DNA of 64,000 nucleotides from contig JAUSZU010000001.1 in the NCBI GenBank assembly GCA_030817875.1, positions 2,852,001-2,916,000 on the forward strand, given 5' to 3'. The DNA comes from Flavobacterium sp. W4I14. Lineage in GTDB: Bacteria > Bacteroidota > Bacteroidia > Sphingobacteriales > Sphingobacteriaceae. The position numbers were made by a program, and so were the translations under genes. The notes under the pieces are model-generated. The model was not told the origin of the DNA. It saw only the letters and a list, made by a program, of their open reading frames with translations, and searched no databases. How positions within the stretch are numbered: the first letter of the stretch is position 1; each line of letters starts with the position of its first letter. Positions 23,436 through 33,457 of the stretch are shown here, one piece after another.

Positions 23436-26400
23436 ATGAATTTAATACGTTTCGCACTCCGCAAACCCATATCCATCTTAGTTTTAGTAGCTGGATTGTT
23501 CTTTTTCGGTATTGGGGCGATCAATCAGATCAAGGTTGATATCCTTCCGCAGATGAACCTTCCGGTAATTTATATTGCCCATCCTTTTGGCGGATATACC
23601 CCTGATCAAATGGAGGCTTACTTTGGTAAACAGTACGTTAATATCCTGCTTTTTGCAAACGGTATTAAAAGTATCGAAACCAAAAATACGCAGGGTTTAA
23701 TGTTAATGAAGCTAACCTATTACGAGGGTACCAACATGGCCCAGGCAGCTGCAGAACTAAGTGCATTATCTACAAGGGCGCAGGCCATTTTCCCGCCAGG
23801 TTCACAACCGCCATTCGTGATCCGTTTTGATGCTTCATCGCTTCCTGTTGGGCAATTGGTATTAAGCAGCCCTATCCGCACCAACAATGAATTGCAGGAT
23901 CTGGCCAATACTTATGTGCGCCCTAGTTTTTCAGCTATACCAGGTTTGCTTTCTCCTGCCCCTTTTGGAGGTAGTCCAAGAACGATAGAAATCAATGTAA
24001 ATCCGTCGCTGTTGCGTTCACATAACCTAACGGTAGACCAAGTGGTAGAAGCCATTAGGCTAAATAACCAGACCGCACCTTCAGGAAATGTGAGGATTGG
24101 CGATAAAAACTATATCACACCAACCAATTACACCATTAAAAAGGTTAAAGATTTTGAAAACATTCCCTTATTTAAAGGCAGTGTGCAAAATTTGCAGCTC
24201 CGCGATGTAGCAACGGTTAAAGATGGAGCCGATTTAGTAGCAGGTTATGCCTTAATCAACGGCAAACGCTCGGTATACTTAAGTATCGCTAAATCTGGAG
24301 ATGCCTCTACCTGGGATGTGGTTAAAAATTTAAAGAAAAACCTACCAAACATCCAAAATACCTTACCAGAAGATGTTAAGCTTTCTTACGAGTTCGACCA
24401 GTCTGTTTATGTAATCAACGCTGTAAAAAGTCTGATCAGTGAGGGCGCAATCGGTGCAATATTAACAGGTTTGATGGTTTTGCCTTTTCCTGGGCGATAA
24501 ACGTGCGGCATTGATTGTAATCCTCACCATTCCAACCTCTATTATTGCGGGTGTTTTGTTCCTGAAATTGTTCGGACAAACAATCAACATCATGACGTTG
24601 AGCGGATTGGCTTTAGCCATTGGTATTCTGGTAGATGAATCGACGGTAACGATTGAAAACATTCACCAGCATTTTGATATGGGCAAACCCAAGGCCCTGG
24701 CCATTTGGGATGCCTGTAAGGAAATCGCCTTCCCAAAACTGTTAATCCTGTTTTGTATCCTTGCCGTATTTGCACCTGCCTTTACCATGACAGGGATTCC
24801 AGGAGCATTATTCTTACCCTTGGCATTAGCAATCGGCTTTTCGATGGTCGTTTCATTCCTGTTATCGCAAACTTTCGTACCCATTATGGCCAACTGGCTA
24901 ATGGTTGCACACCCAAAAAAAGGCAGTGAACATCACCCGGGCATTACTCAGGATGAGGCTGATTTTGCCGCAACCGGCATTACACTCGAATCGGAAAAAG
25001 ATACCTTGAACCAAAAAAGAGTACTGGTTGAGCGTGAAGACTTTAGTGGCAATGGCAAAATTGGTTTCTTTGATCGGTTCCGGAACCGTTTTATGCGTTT
25101 CCTTGATCGGATACTGCCTTACCGAAAATCTGTTGTTTTGGTTTATTTGGTGGTAATTATCGGTTTAGCAGCTCTATTACTGGCTAATATTGGTCGCGAT
25201 GTTTTGCCAAGAGTTAACTCAAGTCAGTTTCAGTTGCGTTTACGTGCACCTGATGGAACACGTTTAGAACGTACCGAAGAAAAAGCAAATGTGGTTTTGG
25301 CTGAGCTGAAAAAAATGGTCGGCGAAGAGCATATGGGCATTTCTTCTGTTTATGTTGGTCAACACCCTGCCCAGTTTTCGGTAAACCCCATCTACCAGTT
25401 TATGGCAGGCCCGCATGAAGCTGTTTTCCAGGTTAGTTTAAAAGACTTCGAAGAAGATATGGACGATTTTAAAGATCAGTTCAGGGAGAAAATCAAAAAA
25501 GTTCTGCCTGATGTTAAACTTTCTTTCGAACCGATAGAGCTAACGGATAAGGTTTTGAGCCAAGGCTCTCCTACCCCTGTTGAAGTGCGTATTGCAGGCA
25601 AAAACAAAAAGCTGAATGAAAAGTATGCCAATAAAATCCTCGCAGAACTGAAGGAAATCCCTTATATGCGCGATGTTCAGCTTGCACAGCCCATTAAATA
25701 TCCATCATTAAATATCGATATCGACAGAACACGTGCAGCGCAGATCGGGGTAGATATGGCCGACATTTCGAGATCATTGATTGCTTCAACTTCATCATCA
25801 CGTTACACGGACAAAAATATATGGTTAGATGAAAAAGCGGCTTTGCCTTATAGTGTTCAGGTTCAGGTACCATTGAACCAAATGACCAGTAAAGATGATA
25901 TTGGAGAAATTCCGCTATTGAAAAATTCGGCACGACCAGTTTTGAGCGATGTGGCAAAAATTACGCCTGATACCACGGCTGGCGAAAACGATAACATTGG
26001 TGCTATGCCTTTCCTATCGGTAACGGCAAACCTTTACCATATGGATCTGGGTGCAGCATCAAAAGATGTAGAAAAAGCCATTAAAGACGTCGGCGAACTG
26101 CCAAGGGGATTAAATGTTACCGCAATAGGCTTAAGCAAAGTGTTAACAGATACTTTAGACAGTTTACAATCGGGTTTATTTGTGGCTATTGTGGTAATTT
26201 TCTTGATGCTGGCAGCTAATTTCCAGTCTTTTAAAGTTCCATTGGTTATCTTAACCACTGTACCAGCAGTTATTTTGGGTTCACTATTGTTATTAACCAT
26301 TACCGGATCAACCTTAAACCTGCAATCTTATATGGGGATTATCATGTCGGTCGGGGTATCTATCGCCAATGCGGTATTGCTCATCACCAATGCAGAGCAA

Positions 26401-26721
26401 CTAAGAAAGCACAATGGCAATGCACTCGAATCGGCACGCGAAGCCGCAGCATTACGTTTGCGCCCAATTATCATGACGAGTATTGCGATGATTGCGGGTA
26501 TGTTGCCAATGGCCATCGGTCATGGTGAAGGTGGTGGAGCAGTTTCTCCACTAGGCAGAGCCGTTATTGGTGGCTTACTGGCTTCAACATTCGCCGTACT
26601 CATTATATTGCCATTGGTATTTGCATGGGTACAGGGAAAACAGACTACCAATTCGATGTCACTTGATCCGGAAGACGAAGAAAGCATCCATTACATTAAA
26701 GGTTTACAAGAAAAAGAATAA
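23436..26721 (+). pseudogene. RND efflux permease (AcrB/CusA-like), split by a +1 frameshift near 24483
   Basis: The inner membrane pump of the tripartite system. The first frame (23436-24500) gives helix 1 and the first porter domain; it should read LLFLGDKRAALIVILTIPTS but one extra base in TTGCCTTTT (24483-24484) sends it to a stop after PFPGR. The second frame, picked up there, continues to 26721 with helices 2-12: GLALAIGILVDESTVTIENI (the proton-relay region, Asp present), the F-x-P-type loop, a second porter domain, and MIAGMLPMAIGHGEGGGAVSPLG near the end. Together ~1095 residues, normal for the family. With the shift the protein would be truncated and non-functional; a single-base consensus error is just as likely. 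Confidence 0.85.
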
Positions 26722-26734
26722 ATCATCATCATAA

Positions 26735-27835
26735 ATGAATACGAAGATATTTTCAACAGGATTATTAAGTACAGGATTTTTAGTGTCAACGGCCATATAT
26801 GGCTGTGGGCACTCCGAATCGAAAGTAACACCCAAAAAAGAAAAAGAAGCAGCTATAGCCACGTTCGATCTTAAAAAAGAGAAGTTATCCACCAAACTGA
26901 GTTTGCCAGGCGAATTAATTGCTTTGCAACAAGTTGATCTATACGCTAAAGTAAGCAGCTTCGTAAAAACCCTAAAAGTTGATATCGGCTCAGAAGTAAG
27001 TAAAGGTCAATTATTAATGACTTTGGAAGCACCTGAAATGACTTCCCAACTGGCTGCAACCCAGTCGCGGATAAAAGCACAGGAAGCCATTTATACGGCG
27101 AGCAAAGCGAATTATAACCGTTTGTACGAAACCAGTAAAACCCCCGGAACGATCTCTACAAACGACCTGGACCAGGCCATGGCAAAAAAAAATGCAGACC
27201 TTGCACAACTCGAAGCAGCGAAAGCGGCTTATAAAGAAGTAGGTTCAGTTCAGGATTATTTAACCATCAGGGCACCTTTCAGCGGAATTATTTCAGCCAG
27301 AAATGTGAATTTAGGAGCTTACGTTGGTCCAACGGGTAAAGGCTCTGATTTACCTTTATTTACTTTACAGGATCAGAAAAACCTGCGCTTGGCCGTTTCC
27401 ATTCCAGAAATTTATACCGGATATTTAAAAGCTGGTGATGAGATTAGTTTTACTGTTAAATCTTTGCCTAGCCAGACCTTTAAGGCTAAAGTGAAACGTT
27501 TATCAGGCGCTTTAGATTTACGCTTACGTGCTGAACGCATTGAAATGGATGTACCAAACGCTTCGAAGGTTTTATTACCGGGCATGGTTGCTGAAGTGAA
27601 CATTCCGCTTCCGGCCAATGCCAGCACCTTTATCATTTCCAAAAAAGCTTTATTGGATACCAGTGAAGGATTATTCGTATTAAAAGTAGCAGAGAATAAA
27701 GCGGTTAAAGTAGGTGTAAAAAAAGGCCGTGAAACCGACGATAAGGTAGAAGTTTTCGGCGATTTAGCAGAAGGTGACAAATTAGTGGCAGAACCGACCG
27801 AGGAAATGCATGAAGGAATGACGATTAAACCATAA
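26735..27835 (+). CDS. RND efflux periplasmic adaptor (membrane fusion protein)
   Basis: A 366-residue adaptor linking the RND pump to TolC. N-terminal lipoprotein-type signal ending AIYGC (Cys24) anchors it in a membrane. Lipoyl half-motifs (VDLYAKVSSFVKTLKVDIGSEVSKGQLLMTLEAPE ... DYLTIRAPFSGIISARNVNLGAYVG) flank a helical hairpin (~90-160), followed by the beta-barrel and membrane-proximal domains. It starts 13 bp after the pump gene, so the three genes are one operon. Substrate unknown. Confidence 0.9.
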   Translation: MNTKIFSTGLLSTGFLVSTAIYGCGHSESKVTPKKEKEAAIATFDLKKEKLSTKLSLPGELIALQQVDLYAKVSSFVKTLKVDIGSEVSKGQLLMTLEAPEMTSQLAATQSRIKAQEAIYTASKANYNRLYETSKTPGTISTNDLDQAMAKKNADLAQLEAAKAAYKEVGSVQDYLTIRAPFSGIISARNVNLGAYVGPTGKGSDLPLFTLQDQKNLRLAVSIPEIYTGYLKAGDEISFTVKSLPSQTFKAKVKRLSGALDLRLRAERIEMDVPNASKVLLPGMVAEVNIPLPANASTFIISKKALLDTSEGLFVLKVAENKAVKVGVKKGRETDDKVEVFGDLAEGDKLVAEPTEEMHEGMTIKP

Positions 27836-27861
27836 CTTTACCTGTATTAAGCACTTAAAAT

Positions 27862-28803
27862 ATGTTATCAAAAAATCAAGAGCTTTCTACCCTTCAAAAA
27901 AAGGAAACATTAGAGGATTTTTACAATAAATTAAAAATCACAAGGCCTGAAATTCCTACGCCAAGCTTAGGGATGATCAACGATATCGGGCACTTTAATG
28001 TTTTTAACCGCACTACTGTTTGCAGCAACGTACCATCTGTTTTTAGCCGCAGAGATTTTTATAAGATTTCGCTGATCATAGGCAATGGGATTTTGCATTA
28101 CCCTGATGCGCAGATTGAAATTAAAGGACGGGCGTTACTGTTTACCAATCCGAATATTCCATATTCATGGGAAAGTACTTCTCCAAAACCTGCTGGGTTC
28201 TTCTGTTTATTTACCGAGAATTTTATCCATAACCGTAACGAAACCCTTCGCGATTCTTTATTATGGCGAATTAATGATAGCCCGGTAATCCACATTAGCG
28301 AAGAGCAGGAAGTTATCTTAACAGATATCTTTACTAAGATGATGAAAGAAATGGATGGCGATTATATCCATAAATACGATCTGTTAAGAAACTATGTGCA
28401 GCTTATTGTTCATGAAGCACTAAAGGTTAAACCTCAGGATGTTGTTTTTAAACAAAATAATGCATCGGCACGTTTAACTTCCTTATTTATCGAATTATTG
28501 GAAAGACAGTTCCCCATTGGCTCTACAGAACATATTTTGGAGTTGAAAACAGCCCACGATTTCGCCTTCCGCTTGTTGGTGCATGTAAATCACTTAAACC
28601 ATGCGGTAAAAGAAGTAACCGGCAAAACCACATCTGAGCACATTTCGAGAAGGATAGCAACCGAAGCGGTGGCCTTGCTGAAACATACCGAATGGAATAT
28701 CGCGCAGATTGCCTACTGTTTGGGTTTCGAATACCCAGCAAATTTTAACATATTTTTTAAACGTCAGATGCAATGTACCCCAAAGGGTTTTAGAGCAAAT
28801 TGA
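27862..28803 (+). CDS. AraC family transcriptional regulator
   Basis: A 313-residue activator with an N-terminal cupin-like sensor domain (~60-150) and a C-terminal double helix-turn-helix (~205-313): the last motif AQIAYCLGFEYPANFNIFFKRQMQCTPKGFRAN is the typical second HTH. It follows the adaptor gene by 26 bp in the same direction and probably controls the efflux operon. A clear terminator follows. Confidence 0.88.
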   Translation: MLSKNQELSTLQKKETLEDFYNKLKITRPEIPTPSLGMINDIGHFNVFNRTTVCSNVPSVFSRRDFYKISLIIGNGILHYPDAQIEIKGRALLFTNPNIPYSWESTSPKPAGFFCLFTENFIHNRNETLRDSLLWRINDSPVIHISEEQEVILTDIFTKMMKEMDGDYIHKYDLLRNYVQLIVHEALKVKPQDVVFKQNNASARLTSLFIELLERQFPIGSTEHILELKTAHDFAFRLLVHVNHLNHAVKEVTGKTTSEHISRRIATEAVALLKHTEWNIAQIAYCLGFEYPANFNIFFKRQMQCTPKGFRAN

Positions 28804-28840
28804 TCATAACCGTATTAAACCTAGTCGTTTAACAAGTGAA

Positions 28841-28876
28841 GCGCCAATCCTGAAATGAGGAAACGGCGCTTTTTTA
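28841..28876 (+). terminator. Rho-independent terminator of the efflux/regulator operon
   Basis: GCGCC (28841-28845) pairs with GGCGC (28865-28869) and TCCT with AGGA inside it, followed by TTTTTTATT. Confidence 0.8.
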
Positions 28877-28887
28877 TTGTAGTCATT

Positions 28888-30822
28888 CGTCATTTCGAGC
28901 GGAGCACAGCGAAGTCGAGAAATCTTTTAAAGATGCTACAAACCATTTTCAAAGATTTCTCCATTACGCTACCGATGAAGAATCGGTGAGCTTCAGTCGA
29001 AATGACGATAACCTTAGAGATTTCTCATAGAAATTTCTCAATCCAATCATTCGTCATTTCGAGCGGAGCACAGCGAAGTCGAGAAATCTTTTAAAGTTGC
29101 TAAAGTCCAAAGATTTCTCCTCCGAAGGAGTTCCTTTGGAACACTATGGTCGAAATGACAATATTTCTTCATAAATTCAGTACATGGAACGCGGAGGATG
29201 CATTTACATTATGACCAATTATCAAAGAACGACATTATATATTGGAGTAACCTCTAATCTAAGAAGCCGTATTTACGAACATCAGAATAAAATTCACCTT
29301 AAATCCTTTACAGCAAAGTACAATCTAACGCTTTGTGTTTATTACGAAGTTTGTACATCTATAGAAGAGGCCATTGATCGCGAGAAACAATTAAAAAAGT
29401 GGAGCAGGGAGAAAAAAGATGTATTAATTAATAATTTTAATAAAAATTGGGATGATTTGACAAAAATTATATACGAGTGGGATGAGTAAGAATTATAGCT
29501 CCTCATTTAGAGCGCGGCACAGCGAAGTCGAGAAACCTTTAAAAGTTGCTACAACCATTTTCAAAGATTTCTCCATTCCGTTATCGATGAAAATCGATAA
29601 GCTACAGTCGAAATGACGATCTTTCTGCCGGAACCTCCCCTACTCCGTCATTTCGAGCGGAGCACAGCGAAGTCGAGAAATCTTTTAAAGTTCTACAAAA
29701 CCATTTTCAAAGATTTCTCCATTACGCTACCAATGAAGAATCGGTGAGCTTCAGTCGAAATGACGATAACCTTAGAGATTTCTCATAGAAATTTCTCCAT
29801 CCGATTATCCGTCATTTCGAGCGGAGCACAGCGAAGTCGAGAAATCTTTTAAAGATGCTATAAAACCAAGTTCAAAGATTTCTCCATTACGCTACCGATG
29901 AAGAATCGGTGAGCTTCAGTCGAAATGACGATACGCCTAGAAATTTCTGAATCCGATTATCCGTCATTTCGAGCGGAGCACAGCGAAGTCGAGAAACCTT
30001 TAAAAGTTGCTACAACCATTTTCAAAGATTTCTCCATTCCGTTATCGATGAAAATCGATAAGCTACAGTCGAAATGACGATCTTTCTGCCGGAACCTCCC
30101 CTACTCCGTCATTTCGAGCGGAGCACAGCGAAGTCGAGAAATCTTTTAAAGTTGCTACAAAACCATTTTCAAAGATTTCCCCATTACGCTACCGATGAAG
30201 AATCGGTGTGCTTCAGTCGAAATGACGATACGCCTAGAAATTTCTGAATCCGATTATCCGTCATTTCGAGCGGAGCACAGCGAAGTCGAGAAATCTTTTA
30301 AAGTTGCTATAAAACCAAGTTCAAAGATTTCTCCATTCCGTTATCGATGAAAATCGATAAGCTACAGTCGAAATGACGATCTTTCTGCCGGAACCTCCCT
30401 ACTCCGTCATTTCGAGCGGAGCACAGCGAAGTCGAGAAATCTTTTAAAGATGCTATAAAACCAAGTTCAAAGATTTCTCCATTACGCTACCGATGAAGAA
30501 TCGGTGAGCTTCAGTCGAAATGACGATACGCCTAGAAATTTCTGAATCCGATTATCCGTCATTTCGAGCGGAGCACAGCGAAGTCGAGAAACCTTTAAAA
30601 GTTGCTACAACCATTTTCAAAGATTTCTTCATTCCGTTATCGATGAAAATCGATAAGCTACAGTCGAAATGACGATCTTTCTGCCGGAACCTCCCCTACT
30701 CCGTCATTTCGAGCGGAGCACAGCGAAGTCGAGAAATCTTTTAAAGTTGCTACAAAACCATTTTCAAAGATTTCTCCATTACGCTACCGATGAAGAATCG
30801 GTGTGCTTCAGTCGAAATGACG
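28888..30822. repeat. Array of eleven dispersed-type palindromic repeats around a GIY-YIG ORF
   Basis: Units of ~105-120 bp start at 28888, 29052, 29501, 29646, 29810, 29962, 30107, 30259, 30405, 30558 and 30702. Each has an outer pair CGTCATTTCGA / TCGAAATGACG and an inner pair GAGAAATCTTT / AAAGATTTCTC, with a side hairpin on the 3' arm. The side hairpin is of three kinds: ACCGAT-GAAGA-ATCGGT, TATCGAT-GAAA-ATCGATA, and (second unit only) CCGAAGGA-TCCTTTGG. From 29810 on, the first two kinds alternate with fixed linkers, giving a ~300 bp higher-order unit. Linkers after the TCGAT kind share CTTTCTGCCGGAACCTCCC; those after the ACCGAT kind share TAGAAATTTCTGAATCCGA. Confidence 0.9.
29184..29489 (+). 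CDS. GIY-YIG nuclease embedded in the repeat array
   Basis: A 101-residue single-domain nuclease. Motifs: CIYIMTN with Tyr8, LYIGVTS with Tyr19, Arg29 in LRSRIYEH and Glu67 in DREKQLKKW; the C-terminal tail (NFNKNWDDLTKIIYEWDE) is a common ending of this subgroup. It starts with ATG, unlike the nuclease copies in the tRNA array, and is only about 25% alike to them by eye. The ORF sits 25 bp after one palindromic repeat and ends 12 bp before the next, which has a decayed outer arm. This is the arrangement expected if the nuclease mobilises or maintains the repeats, but no activity is proven by sequence alone. Confidence 0.85.
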   Translation: MERGGCIYIMTNYQRTTLYIGVTSNLRSRIYEHQNKIHLKSFTAKYNLTLCVYYEVCTSIEEAIDREKQLKKWSREKKDVLINNFNKNWDDLTKIIYEWDE

Positions 30823-30942
30823 ATACGCCTAGAGATTTTTCATAGAAATTTCTCAATCCAATCATTCGTCGTTATCCCCAGGATGCTCCTAGAATGAGAA
30901 TCGCCTGTATTAGCGATTTATTTTTGATATTAAGGATTAAAT

Positions 30943-31536
30943 TTAACCCACCTTTAACCAGCCTGTAATACTCATCCTTTGTTTATGGGTAAGCAATACC
31001 TCGTGTGCCAGGTCTGAACTTTTAAAGAAAACACTTTTACCGTTATTGGGCGAGATATTCTGCTCCTCATCAACATGATAAATGCGCAGCTCTCCCCCAT
31101 CTTCTATTTTCCAGTCGCTGTTCAGATACATAATCATCGAATATTGCCTGCTTCCGCTGTGCTGAAACTGATCAATATGTTTTTTGTAGAACGTGCCCGA
31201 TTCGTAAAGTGTATAATGAAATTCGTATCCGGTGATACCTGTATAACAGGTACGGTTTAAATAAACCACAAATTCGTCCATCAAATCGAAGAAATCATTT
31301 TCGTGTTGGTTATTATGCTTTCTGTCTAACCAGTAAATCACATCGCTTCTAATCAACTTGTTTTGATTCACAACCGTATCGTTACCCACGCCAGCATTTA
31401 ATAGTTTTTTATTTTCAAACAACCCGATCAGGTTATCTTTAAGATGGCCCGCTAAAGAAACACTTAAAAAGTTTTCGGCTATACCCACTTTATCTTCGAT
31501 AAAACTATCGATAAGGCAATCAAATATTTTTTCCAA
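30943..31536 (-). CDS. 2OG-Fe(II) oxygenase (prolyl 4-hydroxylase-like)
   Basis: A 197-residue dioxygenase of the P4Hc type. Iron ligands His120 and Asp122 (KKHIDQF) and His178 (LAHEVLL); Arg187 (KQRMSITGWL) binds 2-oxoglutarate. The conserved MIMYLNSDWKIEDGGELRIY strand pair is present. Bacterial relatives hydroxylate translation factors or ribosomal proteins. No signal peptide, so cytoplasmic. It is transcribed alone towards the repeat array, whose nearest unit ends 120 bp beyond its stop. Confidence 0.85.
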   Translation of the reverse strand: MEKIFDCLIDSFIEDKVGIAENFLSVSLAGHLKDNLIGLFENKKLLNAGVGNDTVVNQNKLIRSDVIYWLDRKHNNQHENDFFDLMDEFVVYLNRTCYTGITGYEFHYTLYESGTFYKKHIDQFQHSGSRQYSMIMYLNSDWKIEDGGELRIYHVDEEQNISPNNGKSVFFKSSDLAHEVLLTHKQRMSITGWLKVG

Positions 31537-31642
31537 CAGATTAGATTAATCTTAAAACGATATGCCTAAGGCGTGTAAGGTAGTCTTATTTAATGGCTAA
31601 TATTCAAACTAAATGTTAAATTGCATACAAAAGTCAAATCTT

Positions 31643-32395
31643 ATGAAATATCTATTTACGCTCCTATTATCAATTTATTCTTGTGCCCTTATTTTTGCCC
31701 AAGACACGTCGAAATCAGTTCAAAAAAAAGTAGTCAGGGAATCCACAACGATGTCACGTACTAATCTTGACACTAACAGAATTGTATATGATGAAACGGG
31801 GAAAGCACTCCGCTATTATCAGTATAGCAAGGTGATGAATACCGGAGAATATTCAATTAACTATGATGGAAATCCTTCTCTACCAACAACTAAAGCCTTT
31901 TTAAAGAAAATATCTCAAGAAGAACAATTCAAAAGATATGAAATGATAAAAGAATTGATGAAAATTAATAATTCTGCTATCGCTGAAGGCAAAATGTTAG
32001 ACATATCTCCATTAACTACATTTTATGAAAAAGAAAAGATTGAAAACAAGGCTATTGTTTTGATATTCTGGTATGCAAACTGTCCTCCATGCACAGAAGC
32101 CTTTGCAGATATTAGCACTTTTCTAAAGCAGATAGATAACACAAAAGATATATTAGTGCTGGCAATTACAACTGATGATCAGACGGTTGCTACAGCTAAA
32201 CTAAAAGAAAAACCTTTGCTATATGCAGAATTAATTAGTTCGGGCCGAGCTATTGCCAATGCGTATCAGATAAAAAGCTATCCGTCATATGTAGTCGCCG
32301 ATAAAAACCATGTAATAAGGTATGCCATTGCTGGTAGTTCACAAATTACTATTCCCGGATTAAAAAATGCTATAAAAGCTGTTTTACAACAATAA
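31643..32395 (+). CDS. Exported thioredoxin-like (TlpA-type) protein
   Basis: A 250-residue protein when started at ATG 31643, which begins the signal peptide MKYLFTLLLSIYSCALIFAQ; an upstream in-frame ATG adds ten residues ahead of it. Residues 40-125 are not recognised. The C-terminal thioredoxin fold has the active site CPPC (Cys147, Cys150) in LIFWYANCPPCTEAF and the cis-Pro region SYPSYVVADK. Probable role: disulfide reduction in the periplasm. Its stop TAA shares the A with the ATG of the next gene, so translation is coupled. Confidence 0.8.
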   Translation: MKYLFTLLLSIYSCALIFAQDTSKSVQKKVVRESTTMSRTNLDTNRIVYDETGKALRYYQYSKVMNTGEYSINYDGNPSLPTTKAFLKKISQEEQFKRYEMIKELMKINNSAIAEGKMLDISPLTTFYEKEKIENKAIVLIFWYANCPPCTEAFADISTFLKQIDNTKDILVLAITTDDQTVATAKLKEKPLLYAELISSGRAIANAYQIKSYPSYVVADKNHVIRYAIAGSSQITIPGLKNAIKAVLQQ

Positions 32396-33396
32396 TGAAT
32401 ATTTTCCCCGCCCAATACTCCACGTTATCAGCCGCTGCCTTAAAAGATCATTTAATTGAAGCTTATCGGTTAGATCCATCTACAACCTGCCGGTTATTAA
32501 TCAGGAATGTAAGTGATACTTATATTCTGGAAAATCTAAGCCAGAAATACATCTTCAAAATCTACCGCGATGCTCATCGCAAACGCAATGAAATTGAAGC
32601 TGAAGTAGAATTGCTCAATATTTTAAAAGCAAATGGAAATTCAGTTTCCTACCCCATAACCGATGTAAATGGGAAACAAATTCAACATTTTAATGCCATA
32701 GAAGGCTTAAGAAATGGCATACTGTTTTCTTTTGCCGAAGGAAAGGTGATTTTGGACCTGGAAAATGCACATCTTGTTCGATTGGGGCAAGACATTGCCA
32801 TCTTGCACCAAAGTACTTCTTCAATAAAGCTCAATAATTCACGTCCAGTATTCAATTTTGAAACGACTTTATTTGAGCCTTTGCGCGATTTAAAACCTCA
32901 TTTCACAGAAATGCCCGAGGAATTTGAATACCTGACCAACATTGCCGATAAAGTGGTTAAAAAGTTCGAAGGATTCGATACTTCAAAGTTCGGCCATGGC
33001 TATTGCCATTACGATTTTTTCCCAAAGAATTTCCATTTTGATGATGCAGGAAAAATTACCTTCTTTGATTTCGATTTTGCAGGCCAAGGCTACCTGATTA
33101 ACGATTTAATGTCGTTCCTGAACCATTATTTCTTCCATCAATTGAATAACCTAATCTCCAAAGAACAGGCAGAAAAGGATTTCGATACCTTTTTAAATGC
33201 CTATCAACAAGTTAGACCTTTAACTGATGATGAATTAAAAGCCATTCCCTATCTGGGAATCACCTTTCATATTTTCTTCCTGAAATTCTTTTATGATAAT
33301 TACGATGATTGGTCGAATGCCTTTTTAACCCCACGATATACGAAACACCGTGTAACGCTGATTAAAAAATGGGAAGAAATGTATTGTAACTTTTAG
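32395..33396 (+). CDS. Phosphotransferase of the APH / homoserine kinase type II fold
   Basis: A 333-residue kinase-fold protein. N-lobe with IFKIYRDAHRKRNEIEAEVELL (Lys plus Glu pair) and C-lobe with the catalytic loop HYDFFPKNFHF (His-x-Asp ... Asn) and the metal-binding FFDFDFAGQG. The family phosphorylates small hydroxyl compounds (homoserine, choline, aminoglycosides, fructosamine); the substrate is not evident. It overlaps the thioredoxin-like gene by one base. Confidence 0.8.
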   Translation: MNIFPAQYSTLSAAALKDHLIEAYRLDPSTTCRLLIRNVSDTYILENLSQKYIFKIYRDAHRKRNEIEAEVELLNILKANGNSVSYPITDVNGKQIQHFNAIEGLRNGILFSFAEGKVILDLENAHLVRLGQDIAILHQSTSSIKLNNSRPVFNFETTLFEPLRDLKPHFTEMPEEFEYLTNIADKVVKKFEGFDTSKFGHGYCHYDFFPKNFHFDDAGKITFFDFDFAGQGYLINDLMSFLNHYFFHQLNNLISKEQAEKDFDTFLNAYQQVRPLTDDELKAIPYLGITFHIFFLKFFYDNYDDWSNAFLTPRYTKHRVTLIKKWEEMYCNF

Positions 33397-33457
33397 GCAA
33401 TGCTACTCAAATCTCGACATCCTTTTTTATCTTGTATGGTAATTCAAAATCAATAAG

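Noticed and set aside
24511..26721. Second RND gene as an independent protein
   Set aside because: It begins in the middle of the transmembrane region without a start codon or leader; it is the continuation of the frameshifted gene.
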